A stretch of 64,000 nt of DNA from Hymenopus coronatus (taxonomy: Eukaryota > Arthropoda > Insecta > Mantodea > Hymenopodidae). This document shows positions 11,049 through 22,644 of this stretch, piece by piece. Location: positions 98,711,281 to 98,775,280 of the forward strand of contig CM060898.1 of assembly GCA_030762935.1 (NCBI GenBank). The letters are read 5' to 3'. Under the pieces are notes generated by a model. It was not told where the DNA came from, ran no database searches, and was given only the letters and a program-made list of their open reading frames with translations. Position 1 is the first letter of the stretch, and the number at the start of each line of letters is the position of its first letter. Made by a program: the position numbers and the translations under genes.

Positions 11049-12404
11049 TTGATAAAGCTATACGATAGTATCATCATATAAATATATCTTTTAAAATTGA
11101 AACTAATCTTAAAATCCATTTCAGAGCTACAAGGAGCTAATTTGTTTTCATCTAGAATTGGAATATCTCACTACTCCCACCCTGTAAATACCTTTCTTAA
11201 AGAGCAAAATTCACAAAAATTTTCATGGTGGGAAAAGATTTAACAGCTGTTACTAAGCAGGGAGTAAGTATTTATGGTCTAGAAACAATGAAATGTGTAT
11301 GCTACCAATGTAGATAAAGTCACCAAACAAGAAAGAAAGGGGAGAAAAGAAGTGAAGCTCAAAAGTCACCAACATTCACATATTAACAATGGAGTGTTAA
11401 GACTGTAGCTGGAACATAATACAGCTGGTGAAACCGGTAGAAATTATTAAAATCAAAGTACAGGAAAGTCAGTTTATTGACACACACTAACCTAAACCTA
11501 ACACACCTAATGCTTGCTTCGCTCACATTCTTTGGTAGAAACAATCAAAATTATTAAAACCAAAGTAGACAAAAACTAGTTTATTTAATACACTGACCTA
11601 AACCTCGCTTGTATGCTTTGGTGACACCAGTGGCAATTATTAAAACCAAAGTAAATGAAAATCAATATTTTTACACACACTCTAACCTAAACCTAACACA
11701 GTGCATGTTCACTTCACTCACATGTTTTGGTGAAACTAGTGGAAATTATTGAAACCAAAGTACAAGAAAATCTGTTTCTTTACACAGTAACCTAAACCTA
11801 TCACAACACATGCTTGCTTCACCTGCGTGCTTTGACAAAACCACTGAAAAGTACTAAAAACAAATTACACAAAAATCATGTATTTACACAACAGTAATGG
11901 ATTCAAAACTCTAAAAACTCAGAATCACTTTTAGAATCGGCAGGATTGCATATTGCAGTATTTTTTGTTTCAATGTTGGAAATTGTCATGATGTAAAAAA
12001 AGGCAACACATGCCTTAAAATCAATTATAAAGCAACTCTAGTGACCTAATAACAAACCACCAATGATGGTTCCATAACCTTTTAATGCTAGTAATAGTAA
12101 GTTTTCAAATATTGTAGTTCTGAATTTTACAATATGAACGTTAACTATGAACAATTTACATGCCACCTGTCTGATTCCTAGTGAAACAATAGAAATTGTA
12201 AAAAACTTAAGTAAATGAATACTTTTGGTACATTGTAATGTAAATTGCGTAGTTTGTTGAAACTTAAAGACCAAAAATAGACAAGATATATCTTTAAAAC
12301 TTTGTAATAAGATATTACGGTGAGTAAAAGTGAAAAAACTAATACCTAAATAGTTTAGTAGTAATGGTAGTTTAAGTGGTGGAAGCAACATATAATAGGC
12401 TGTT
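11049..12404. mobile_element. Unidentified insertion inside repeat A
   Basis: It is defined only by interruption of repeat A: the left side ends 'aaagctgt', the right side resumes 'ggctgtttacatcac', sharing 'gctgtt' as a possible short target duplication. It contains the tandem repeat at 11420-11885 and no coding sequence I recognise. The exact ends are uncertain by a few tens of bases. Confidence 0.4.
11420..11885 (+). repeat. Tandem repeat, ~105-115 base unit, four to five copies
   Basis: Each unit has 'ggtgaaac.agtggaaattattaaaaccaaagta', 'aaaatc.gtttattta' and 'aacctaaacctaacac', then 'tgcttgcttc.ctcacatgcttt'. Unit starts fall near 11421, 11533, 11622, 11730 and 11833, with the later units more diverged. 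Confidence 0.85.
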
Positions 12405-12930
12405 TACATCACAAATAAAATGTATATCTTGGATTTTCTGGGAATAGCTTCTGAAGACCTTTTCATTCTGAATTGTGCATAACTGGTAAACCATAAGAGA
12501 TACACATAACATTTACTACACAGGAAATTTAAGTCTCATTAAAACACACAATTTATGTGTTTTTGTTGTAGAATTGCCTGTTTCTGAGATATTCCTTATT
12601 ATTGGTTTCAGTTTTAAACTACGCATCTTTGCAGACAGTCACCTTTCATTTCATCTCTCTTTTGTTTTTCTAGAAATGCAAAGTGAACCAAACTTCAATT
12701 GTTCACATATCAATCTGTTTTTAAAAGATTTGACTGGCGCTTAAGCCTGACATATTCCCTTACTTCCCTTCTGCTTATAAGGAACTAAGTTGTAAGACCA
12801 ATTGTGTTAGTGTTTATCTCGTTTAGCATGATGTAAATAGAAGATAATCCTTTGTAAGAATAGTTTGTTTGCAGAACAGGTAGAGAAAGTCATGTGAATG
12901 TAACACATCAGATTTTTATCTGCAGTATTC
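12405..12930 (+). repeat. Repeat A, 3' half of the interrupted copy
   Basis: It resumes family order at 'acaaataaaatgtatatcttgg' and runs through 'aaaccataagagat', 'ttggtttcagttttaaac', 'tattcccttacttcccttct' to the terminal 'gagaaagtcatgtgaatg' and 'aacacatcagattttt'. Confidence 0.75.
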
Positions 12931-13975
12931 ATTTTTGTGCAGTATTATAGTACATGGTGGTTGTTTACATTGGTTACATAGCTAATAAAACATTTAAGAA
13001 GTGAAACTCACCTTATTGTCTATTGTGGAGCTACAATGTTATGTTTTGTAATGCATTATCTATTTTTAAAGGTGCAAATAAAGGATAGTTTGCACTTGAA
13101 AAGGACACATTTTAATGTATTTATTTAAAAGGAATGGTGCAAGGAAAAGATTGTTGCCTAATATAATGCATTTAAGAAGTGAAATAGACATTTTATCCAG
13201 TTCGGATCATCTAGAAGGCACAATGTTATAAAACTTTTTGTAATATTTATATTTTAAAAGTGCAAGAAAATTATAGAAATAAATTGCATGTTTCATTGAA
13301 CCTTAAAAACCAAAAATTGACTTGAGAAATGATAAACACTTTTTAATAAGACGTGGTGAATAAAAGGGTAGAAACAATACATAGATTTAAAGGTAGTTTT
13401 ACTGGTGTTATCAATGTAAACTAGAAATGCAAGTTCTTTTGTTGTGCTTTTCTTTTGCAGAAGAAAACCAGTCTTTGTAATTGTGCTATTTTCTACACCT
13501 TAAGTTCACATCTTTCTAAAACTGTCTTGGATAATTATTTACTTTAGCACCAATTACAAACTTTTTTTTAAGTACTGATTACTTGTTAGAATTGTAAGTA
13601 AGAGGATGCTTATTTCAATAGTAATCTGCCAGGGAAGAAAAATTGTAACAACTAAGAAAGGTAAATTGGAAAAAATCTGCAAAACGTGACATCTCCAAAT
13701 GCTCAGTGATGAAGCAGAACTGACCCTAATATAGCATTGAGAACCATATTACATGTTCTTAAAGGCAATATATTGGATTTCAGAGAAATAAACCTCACAT
13801 GAGATGTTTTCTTTGTTAGAGAATTTGTCTGGCATTATAGCAATCATATCTTAGCCCAAGTTATCTTTGCTTTCTTGCTTTTACTGAAAGCAATTTACAG
13901 TATGATTTCATAAAAGTAGGAGATTTCTTCTCATTTTTTATTGCCAAAGATGAGAATGCAGGTAATGTATTAGCA
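12931..13975. other. Intronic, nothing recognised
   Basis: AT-rich sequence with no protein-like frame or repeat that I could match within the window. Confidence 0.4.
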
Positions 13976-14106
13976 TGCAACTTTTCTTGGGTGCTGGTTT
14001 TACAAGGAAGCAAGGGCCAGGGGGGAAGAAAAGAAAGCCCACCTGCCTCTCTTTGTGCAGTGTTGTCAACCAAAGTGACTTTTTTTGAAGCCTTCACTCA
14101 TTATGG
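13976..14106 (+). repeat. Repeat R, copy 1
   Basis: It shares an ordered set of blocks with 57496-57632: 'cttttcttgg', 'ggttttacaaggaagc', 'gagggccaggggg' and 'tgctgtcaac', ending at 'attatg'. The two copies have the same orientation and are well diverged. The family is unknown. Confidence 0.6.
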
Positions 14107-14491
14107 TCCATTGAGTATATAATTTATTGCAAACTAGCTGAATTATTAAACAAAACACTGCACACATGCATGTATGTGAACTCCAGAAATCTATAGGCAG
14201 GAAGAAATCTTAAAGATGCCACTATGTCAGGGTGTATAGCATACTTCATGTCTAAATGTGGTCTCCTAGCCCTGCTTTCAAACTTGTACAAAATCTACTG
14301 ATTGAAGATTAGGGAGCTGAGCGCCCAAGAAAACATGCATGCATAGTTTAGAAATACTATGAAACTTTACATAATTTTCTCCAGTAATTTTGATTTAATG
14401 AAGAAAAATTGTTACATTTTACAAAACTATCTGCATTAAAGGATATAGGTACTTGGTTCCCGTTTAGGGTTCTGGAATGTGCTGTTTGTAT

Positions 14492-14733
14492 TTTTTTTTT
14501 TTACGTCCTTTAACCTGGTTGGACATATCGGACGATGAATGAAATTGGTGAAATGATGCTCAAATGTTCTCGGGGTCCATGGAGCTTAAAGTTACTTGAC
14601 ATTTGTCTTCTCAGGATAAGGGTAAAACCCCAAAAAAAACCTTATATGGGTAACTCACCCTAAGTGAGATTCGAACTCACGACCTTTTGAATGTGAGGCA
14701 GACACACTACCACCACACTATCCAGGCGGGCTG
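14492..14733 (-). mobile_element. tRNA-derived SINE (family B)
   Basis: Read on the minus strand the head is tRNA-like: an A box 'tagtgtggtggtagtgtg' and an excellent B box in 'ggtcgtgagttcgaatctcac'. A non-tRNA body follows, ending in an A-run (the T-run at 14492-14503 on the + strand). The structure is a SINE, not a tRNA gene. Confidence 0.75.
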
Positions 14734-14799
14734 TTTGTATTATGTAATTCTTTCTACAGTAAATCTATTGCCATAAGGCTATCACATTTAAGCACACTC

Positions 14800-14882
14800 A
14801 AAAACCGTTGGTCTGGGTCAGGCTTGAACCTGCAACCTTGAGATCAGAAGGCCAGTGCCTAACCAACTATGCATCAGATTTT
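14800..14882 (-). mobile_element. tRNA-derived SINE (family C), head fragment
   Basis: The minus strand carries 'ggttgcaggttcaagcctga', a B box, preceded by 'atgcatagttggttaggcac' as a decayed A box. It resembles the block at 16545-16720. Confidence 0.6.
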
Positions 14883-15164
14883 TATTGGATCAGGTGAATA
14901 GGAACTTAACTAATCATAAATGGAGCTCTAGTTTATAATTATCTTGCTACTACATGGAGTCCTGTTTCAAAGTTTATTTATTTACAGTATACTTATCTTT
15001 CTTTCTTCAGTTTTCACTTCACTATCAAATAAAATGTAAAATGTTATTTGGTAAATCATAAATCTCTTTTTGAATTGAAAATATTATCAATATCAATTGC
15101 AGTTCTATTTTTATATCTCTTAAAATCATAAACTTGCATATTTTGATTAATAGTTGTGTTTTTT

Positions 15165-15950
15165 ATCTTATTAACATTTCATTTCATTTCATTTTTATTT
15201 TGTCTAAAAGCACTATACAGGCATTGACATAGTCTGTTGAAAGCAGTACAATAACCTTGTCATAATAAATTACAAAACAAGATCACAAAATTTATCATTA
15301 AAATATTCATGTATAGAATAAAAAGGATGTTTGACTAACCATGTATATATCCTGGACTTAAAATTCTGCATGTTTAAACATTTAACACTATCAGGCAAGT
15401 TATTATACAGCTTAATACCTAAGTACTGATAACTATTCTGAGATTTTGTTAGTCGATAATATGGAATGTTTACTATATCTAGTACTATAGCTATGAATAT
15501 CCATCCTCAAAATATGTCTATGACAAGAGGCATGTATATATACTAAATTATCTAAAATATAAAGATTATAAATAGTTAAAATGCCTAACTCAATAAATAG
15601 GGGTCTACATGGGGTTATATAGGAACTTTTTTTACTATCCTAATAATTTTCTTTTGAAGACAAAAAATGTCATTTACTTTGTTAGCACCACCCCAAAGAA
15701 TTAGGCCATATCTGATTACAGATTCAAAGAAAGCAAAATACTACTTCTCACGTATTCAATTGGGATTGAATCTCTCAAATTACGAATTAAAAATATAATG
15801 CAAGACAGTCTCTTTTTTAAATATTCAATATGGGTGGTCCACGATAATTGGTTATCAATATATACACCTAAGAATTTAGTACTTGTCTGATACTGTAATG
15901 CTAAGTTGTCTGATATCCTTTTTAAAGTGAATAAAACAGAGATAGTCTTG
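15165..15950 (-). pseudogene. LINE-3, 3' end of a non-LTR retrotransposon
   Basis: On the minus strand the conceptual translation gives KFLGVYIDNQLSWTTHIEYL and RRLSDTL-like text (KKRLSCIIFLIRNLRDS), then a C-terminal LYNNLPDSVKCLNMQNFK and WLVKHPFYSIHEYF. The 'FLGV.ID..L.W..HI' block is the typical post-RT segment of I/Jockey/R1-type LINEs. It ends in a short pentamer tail (ATTTC repeats near 15178-15200 on the + strand). Stops and frameshifts are present. Confidence 0.8.
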
Positions 15951-16420
15951 GTATTTTACTGACTTTTCGTTTTTGAGTTATCGTGTTCAAAGACACACGG
16001 ACACACTGACACATAGACACTAGAACACACGGACACATGGACACACATACACACATGGACCTTTTTCTGAAAAGACTTTTTTTGGATACAGGGAACCCTA
16101 AAACATATATTTCCGGTGAAATCTCGATATCAAATTTTTTGGTGGAGTGCAATATCTTCTCTATACACTATGTACATAGTACGTATAGAGAAAGTAAAAA
16201 TGTTCCATGTAAAGGATAGTTTGGGATGGGAGGGCCTTTTCGAAAATGTTCTTGTTGCATCCTTGAATGACATTGAACTTAATTATCAAGTTTGGTATAG
16301 TGATTTTTTGGATTCAGGGGACCTCTAAAACACATGTTTCTGGTGAGGTCTTGATGTTGAATTTTTAGGTGGAATCAATATTTCTGTATTATTCTTATTA
16401 TACATAGTAGAAAAAGTGAA
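15951..16420 (-). repeat. Two adjacent repeat A fragments
   Basis: The first (to about 16200) reads on the minus strand from the opening palindrome 'actttctctatacgtac' through 'caccggaaatatatgtttt' and an AC/GT tract to 'aaaacgaaaagtcagtaaaat'. The second (16200-16420) repeats the same opening in shorter, more diverged form. Together they are in direct tandem. Confidence 0.75.
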
Positions 16421-16544
16421 ACGAGAGAGAAAAAAAAGCTAATAACAACTACCCATTTGAGAAATGTATAACTGTTTTAAAATCAGAACCAATAACAAAG
16501 AATATTTTATAATTTGATATAAACTGTGTGTTTTAGCAGATTGT

Positions 16545-16720
16545 CAGAGGGTGGCTTAATTCATTTGATGCTGTCCTACTGAACCCAAGGTCACAGGTTC
16601 AAGCCTGGCCCAGATTGATGGTTTTCAGGTGTACCTAAAAGTGATAGTTCTGAGTCAGTAGATATACTGACATGTAAAAAGAGTTCTGTGGGAAAAAAAA
16701 TCATCCTTATTTAGTTGAAT
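16545..16720 (+). mobile_element. tRNA-derived SINE (family C)
   Basis: The head has a decayed A box and a good B box 'aggttcaagcctgg'. The body is 'gatggttttcaggtgtacc'. It shares the head with the minus-strand fragment at 14800-14882. Confidence 0.6.
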
Positions 16721-17501
16721 TTAAGTAAGAAGCAAATTAATTGTAATCAGTTTCGATCAGTACACTGGTAGTACTGATATAATCCTAGCATTTCAGCATT
16801 TCTCACCATAATTAACAAATAAATGATTAAATTCAAGAAGATCTACATTACAAGATGTATAATATTGATGAAGCTACTAACAGCGAAGGCTTATCAAATT
16901 GATTAAAATGGCTAATTTTTACACACACTTTAAAGTATATTGACAGCAAACAAAGAAATAAAAAAAGGGGATGATGGCTCACAAAACAATTACCCTACTC
17001 CATAATAGTAAGTGAAATATATTCAGTAGTTGATGATGTGAACAATGACTCCTGAAATAAAATGACTCCCCACTCCATAAAAGTAAGTGAAGTGTGTGTA
17101 AAAGTTAATTATGTTAATCAACAAAATACGCATTGTATATGCAGTAAGACTATGTCTATCGCTTAGATTTATCAGCTATGCAAAAGTTATTTAGGATGAA
17201 GAGGACTTCAGAGGCTATTCATTAAATGCATATATACATTTTCTGTGAAGAAAATATTTGAAAAATTTTGGTGGGAGTTTGATTTTTAACCAAATTTTAA
17301 TTTTTAGATAGTCTACACCCAATCCCCGACCCACTTCACACATACACAGTGTTTTTACTAAACTGCTTCTTTTTTCTGTTTTTTTTTTTTTTTTTCTTAA
17401 AGGCCTCAAAATGTATAATACATTACTTTCATGGAGTACATTACTTTCCCTACAATATTTACTACCGGGTGGAAGGGAAGTCATAACACTAACAAACTAG
17501 G

Positions 17502-17752
17502 GCCGTGCCATGGCCGAGTGGTTAGACCACTCGCCTCTCACCTAGATGGCCCGGGTTTGATCCCAAGCAACCGCATGTGAGATTTGTGGTGGACAAAGTG
17601 GTGCCGGGGTGGGTTTTCTCCGTGTTCTCTGGTTTCCCCCGCCATCGCAATCCACCAGTGCTCCATCTTCATTCATGTATCATCAGTGTCACCGCCTGCG
17701 GTGCCACAAGTAGTTAAAGCAGGCGTTAAACACTACCAAAAAAAAAAAAAGA
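17502..17752 (+). mobile_element. tRNA-derived SINE (family E), full length
   Basis: The head 'gccatggccgagtggttagac' is a strong A box of tRNA-Ser/Leu type, and 'cgggtttgatccc' is the B box. The body contains 'gtgggttttctccgtgttctc' and 'ggtttcccccgccatcgcaatcc', a core I know to recur in many invertebrate SINEs. It ends in 'gcgttaaacactaccaaaa' and an A-run. It is much more GC-rich than its surroundings, so it is probably young. Confidence 0.85.
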
Positions 17753-18106
17753 ACACCAACAAACTAGTTACAGATTTCATTATTCTGAACATAATTTGTA
17801 TCTTATTTTTTTTTCTTTTACCATTTTCTGCAGAAATATCTAAGGTTTTTTGAGAATATAAAATGCACATGCCGCAATGTTGCAGTAGCAACAGACTGAT
17901 AGGTGATACCCACCCTTTCAGCATTTAAACAGGTTTTACTTTCACTGCATAGTATGTGGCTTATGAGCAAAGTTAAATATTTCATGTCTATAACCTTCTA
18001 ATAATTGCATCTGCATCTTCCAATGAGACATTTTGTAACCTATACTCAGAAGCTACAAATAATAAGTTAGTTCAGCATTAAACTTAAATATATTTTGTAA
18101 TAATGA

Positions 18107-19060
18107 GAGGTGTTCAATAAGTCCTTAGAAAATTCAAGAAATTACACTTGTAACACTGAAAAAAGTTTGTATTTAGTAACCGTGGTCTCTTACTAGATGG
18201 TAGTTTCAGCTATATCCATCATGTGGTTACCTTGCCATAAGCGATTGAATCAACAATATGGAAAAAACGAGTTTCATGTAGTGATTAAACATCAAATTTA
18301 AAAGGCTTAACACTGAAAGAGATAAAAGCCAAGTTGGGTGAAGTTCATGACACATCTGCGCCTGCGTTTGCAACAATTTACAATTGGATAAATGAATTTA
18401 AACATGGCCACACATCCACAAATGATGAACACTATTCCGGACATCCAGTAGAAGTGACTTCCTTCGAAATTATTGACAAAATCCAGAATATGGTTTTGAG
18501 TGATTGACGAATCAAAATTTGCAAAATAGCAGAGGTCACAGGCACATCACAAGGTACAGTGTTCTCAATTTTGCACCAAAAAGTAGGTCTGACAAAGATC
18601 TCCGCATGGATGCCACATTTGCTCTCAATGAGGGTGAATGCAATCATGCTATTGATTTGGAAGATGGTTTGGCACTTTTCCGTTGCAATCCTGACAAGTT
18701 TCTGCATCAAAACATAACTGTGAAGAAACAAGGGTACTCTTCTACTCTCTGGAGACAAAAGTACAGTCAAACAGTGGATTTTTAAAGGCTCTGAAGAAGG
18801 CAAAGATGGTGAAACCTGCAGACAAGCTGATGGCCTTGGTTTTTTAGGATGCACACAGAATTATCTACATTACTTTCAGAAAGGAAGGTTGATAAATGGA
18901 GAGTATTATGCATCGTTATTGCACCAGTTGAATGGAGAAATCAAGAAAAAATGCCCTCATCTGGCAAAGAAAAAAATTCTCTTCCATCAAGACAATGCAA
19001 GGGTGCATACCTGCAGTTTCAATGGCAAAAATGATATATGTTAATTTCATGAACTAAACC
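18107..19060 (+). pseudogene. mariner transposase remnant, truncated
   Basis: The left end 'gaggtgttcaataagtcc' is a mariner-type terminal repeat. Conceptual translation over several frames gives IYNWINEFKHGHTST, DEHYSGHPVEV, KIAEVTGTSQGTVFSILHQK, then SVFW-like pieces and KKKILFHQDNARVHTC near 18970-19015. The second catalytic Asp (HQDNA) is kept. The first, expected in '.DETW', is destroyed where the frame shifts near 18720, and the third, in 'SPDLAPSD', is missing because the 3' part is gone. It is dead and 3'-truncated. Confidence 0.8.
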
Positions 19061-20010
19061 ATCTTTCTGATATGTAAACACAAACTACATAGGCTTTTAT
19101 AAAGTGTACTAAATCCAGTGGTGGCTTGTGCTCAAAATTTTTGTGAGGTGCAAAAACAATTTGCTTACCAAGTATTGACAATAATAAATAATTACAACTA
19201 TCAATTTTATTAGCCATTTTTTCACATTCTATGCCTATTACCCAAGGAAATAATGATTCTCAACATTGTAATATAGACCTCAAAAATTAATGCAGGAACA
19301 CAATTTTCCTCTAAGGGAACTAGATTAATATTACATGCGACATATAAAGGGATGGAGTTAGAGCATCATTCAAACTCACCTAAATCCAAAAGTAATGTTA
19401 GTCAAATAGCTGTCACTTCTTCAGTGTAATGTTTTTCACACAGTCACATGTTCATCACTCTATGTATGCATGTAAATATTTTGCAATTGCTCAGTTTTTC
19501 ATAAATTACCTTTTGGGTATTCATATATAAAATCAAATTCTCTATTCTTTAATTAACTTTTCCATCACTCTTTTATCAAAATCGTGCATTTCATTGATAA
19601 TGCTCTTATTTACTGACATCGCTAGAGCATTACACTTTATTGTTTGTCATATTTATTAAAAAAAATCTTTACCCTCTTCAGGGTGGAAAACAACATTCAG
19701 GTTCTGCAGCTGTCATTTGGCATTGGTATTAAATTTTCAAAAAATCTGTGGCTTCACTGAACACTGACAAAAAGTTATTTTTGTTTATGAACTGAAAAGT
19801 TTCAATGCTCCTTTAATATTAAAAGCATTTCATCTACAAATTAGCTCCATATCTTTTCTTACAGTAGAAAAGAATAGAATTGCACTACTCATGTGAAAAT
19901 TTCTTCAGAGAAACTTCAATAAAAATCCTATAATGACTTATTGCAAAGTATATATGCAGCTTCAAAATGCCTATTATAAGAAAACTATCTGTAAAGTAGT
20001 TGTGGTGCAC
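19061..20010. other. Intronic, nothing recognised
   Basis: AT-rich sequence between the mariner remnant and the tandem repeat A array. No gene or repeat is supported. Confidence 0.4.
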
Positions 20011-20029
20011 ATTCCATAATTTTTTACTT

Positions 20030-22636
20030 TTCTCTACATGTACTCTGTACATAATGTATAGAGAAGGTATTGCACTCCACCAAAAAATGTTATACCGAGG
20101 TTTCACCAGAAATATATGTTTTAGGGTCCCCTGTATCCAAAAAAAGTATTTTCAGAAAAAGGTCCATGTGTGTGTGTGTGGGTGTGGGTGCGTGTGTGTA
20201 CATGTGCATGCGTGCGTGGGTGTGTGTCCATGTGTTTGTGAACACGATAACTCAAAAACGAAGAGTCGGTAAAATACCAAACTTGGAATTTATGTTTAAT
20301 ATCTTTCAGGGGTGCAACACAAAGATTTTGAGAAAAATCCTCCCACCCCAAGCTACCCTTTACATGGAAAAATTTCGAAAATGTTTATTTTCTCAAAAAT
20401 GGCTCTAACGATTTTGATTAAAATATCATATATTAAAGATATTTACCTGACAAATAAAATCTATATTTTGAATTTTCTGGGAATAGCCTCTGCAGACTAC
20501 TTTATTCTGAGTGAATTTTACGGAATTTTGCATAGCTGCTTAACCATAAGAAATGGACAAAAACTTATAACACAAAAAATGTAGAACACATTAAAACACA
20601 ATTTATGTTGTATACATTTTTCCCATGGAGTTGATCGTTTTTGAGGTATTCCTTGTTTTTTGGTTTCAGCTTCGATAAACTTAACTTTTCTCATACAGGA
20701 ATTTGTCAACTCCTGTCTATACGAATAAAGGAACTTCAGTCACATAGCAACCAGCTTTAAACTATCATTTTAACCTATGATGGTACTCCCTCAGTTCTCT
20801 TGTACTTACAAGGAAGCAGGTATTTAAGACTATTTCTGCTAATTTTTTGTTGATTAGCTTGAAATAAATAGAAGCATAAGCTTTTTAACAACAATTTGTT
20901 GCAGAGAAGTAGAGAAAGTCATGTGAATGGAACACACCAGATTTGTTTTACTTTCTCTGCACGTACTATGTAATAGTATATAAAGAAGGTATTGCACTTC
21001 ACCCAGAAATTCGATACCAAGATTTCACCGGAAATATATGTTTTACGGTCCCCTTTATCCAAAAAAAGCATTTTTACTTTCTCTATACATACTATGCACA
21101 TAGTGTATAGAAAAGGTATTGCACTCCACCCAAAAATTTGATATCGAGATATCACCGGAAATATATGTTTTAGGGTCCCCTGTATCCATAAAAACATTTT
21201 CAGAAAAAGATCCGTTCGTGCGTGTGTGTACACGATAACTCAAAAATGAAAAGTCGGTAAAATACCAAACTTGGTATTTAAGTTTAGTATTTTACAGGGA
21301 TGCGACATGAAGATTTTGAGAAAAATCCCCCCACCCCCAACTACCCTTTAAATGGAACTTTTTTCGAAAATTTTAATTTTCTCAAAAATTCTAACGATTT
21401 TAATTAAAATATCATATATTAAAGCTATTTACCTGACAAATAAAATGTATATCTGGAATTTTCTGGGAATAGCCTCTGAACAGTACTTTATTCTGGATAA
21501 TTTTACAAAATTTTGAACAACCTCTAAGTCGTAACAGATGGACAAAAACTTACGCCACAAAAAATGCAGAGCATGTTAAAACACAAAATTTATGTTATGT
21601 ATACATTTTTTTCATGAAGTTGATAGTTTTTAGATATTCCTTGTTTTTGGTTTCAGCTTTTAAAAACCTTATAAACAAAGGAACTTTAGTCACATAGCAA
21701 CCAGCTTTAGACTATCACTTTAACCTATGGTACGCCCTTATTTCGCTTCTACTTACAAGGAAGCAAGTAATAAGACTATTTCTGCTAGTTTTTTCTCGAT
21801 TAGCATGAAGTAAATAGAAGCATAAGCTTAACAATAATTTTTTACAGAGATGTGGAGAAAGTCATGTAAATATAACACATCAGATTTTTACAAAAAGGTC
21901 CAAGTGTGTGTGTGTGTGTGTGTGTGTGTCTGTGAACACGATAACTCAAAAACGAAAATTTGGTAAAATAACAAACTTGGTATTTTAGTTTAGTATCTTC
22001 CAGAGATGCGACATGAAGATTTTGAGAAAAATCCCTCCACCTCAAACTACCCTTTACATGAAACTTTTTTCAAAAATTTTGATTTTCTCAAAAATGGCTG
22101 ACAATTTTGATTAAAATATCATATATTAAAGATATTTACGTGACAAATAAAATGTATATCTTGAACTTTCTGAGAATAGCCTCTGAAGACTACTTTGTTC
22201 TGAATGAATTTTACAGAATTTTGCATAATTGCTAAACCGTAAGAGATGGAAAAAAAATGACCACACAAAAAATGTAGAGCACATTAAAACACACACTTTA
22301 TGTTATATACCTTTGTTTTGTGGAGTTGATCATTTTTTAGATATTCCTTGTTTTTGGTTTCAGTTTTAAAAAAACTACTTTTCTCATACAGAAATTTGTC
22401 AACTCCTATTCATACAAACAAATTAACTTCAATCACATAGCAACCAGCCTTTAACTATCACTTTAACCAATGGTACTCCCTTATTTTGCTTCCACTTACA
22501 AGGAAGCAAGTGATGAGACTATTTCTACTTATTTTTTCTCGGTTAGCATGAAGTAAATAGAAGCATAAGCTTTTTAGCAATAATTTGTTGCATAGATGTA
22601 GAGAAAGTCTTGTGAATGGAACAATCAGATTTTTTT
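20030..22636 (+). repeat. Tandem array of three repeat A units
   Basis: Unit 1 is about 20030-20940, unit 2 about 20941-21888, unit 3 about 21889-22636, all in the same orientation and joined tail to head ('cacaccagatttgttttactttctct'-type junction). Unit 2 has a duplicated head (openings at 20947 and 21074). Unit 3 lacks the first ~130 bases. Each contains a GT tract, 'accaaacttggtattt', 'caaactaccctttacatg', 'ttctgggaatagcctctg' and the terminal 'tagagaaagtc' block. There is no coding potential. Confidence 0.85.
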
Positions 22637-22644
22637 CTTTTCTA

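Noticed and set aside
11420..11885. CRISPR array
   Set aside because: Repeats are whole diverging ~110-base units without constant repeats and unique spacers, in a eukaryotic intron.
16037..16328. Overlapping open frames
   Set aside because: They are readings of repeat A. The same 'peptides' recur at other copies because the DNA is repeated, not because a protein is conserved.
17502..17580. tRNA-Ser/Leu gene
   Set aside because: Same reasoning: a fixed body and A-run follow, which marks a SINE.
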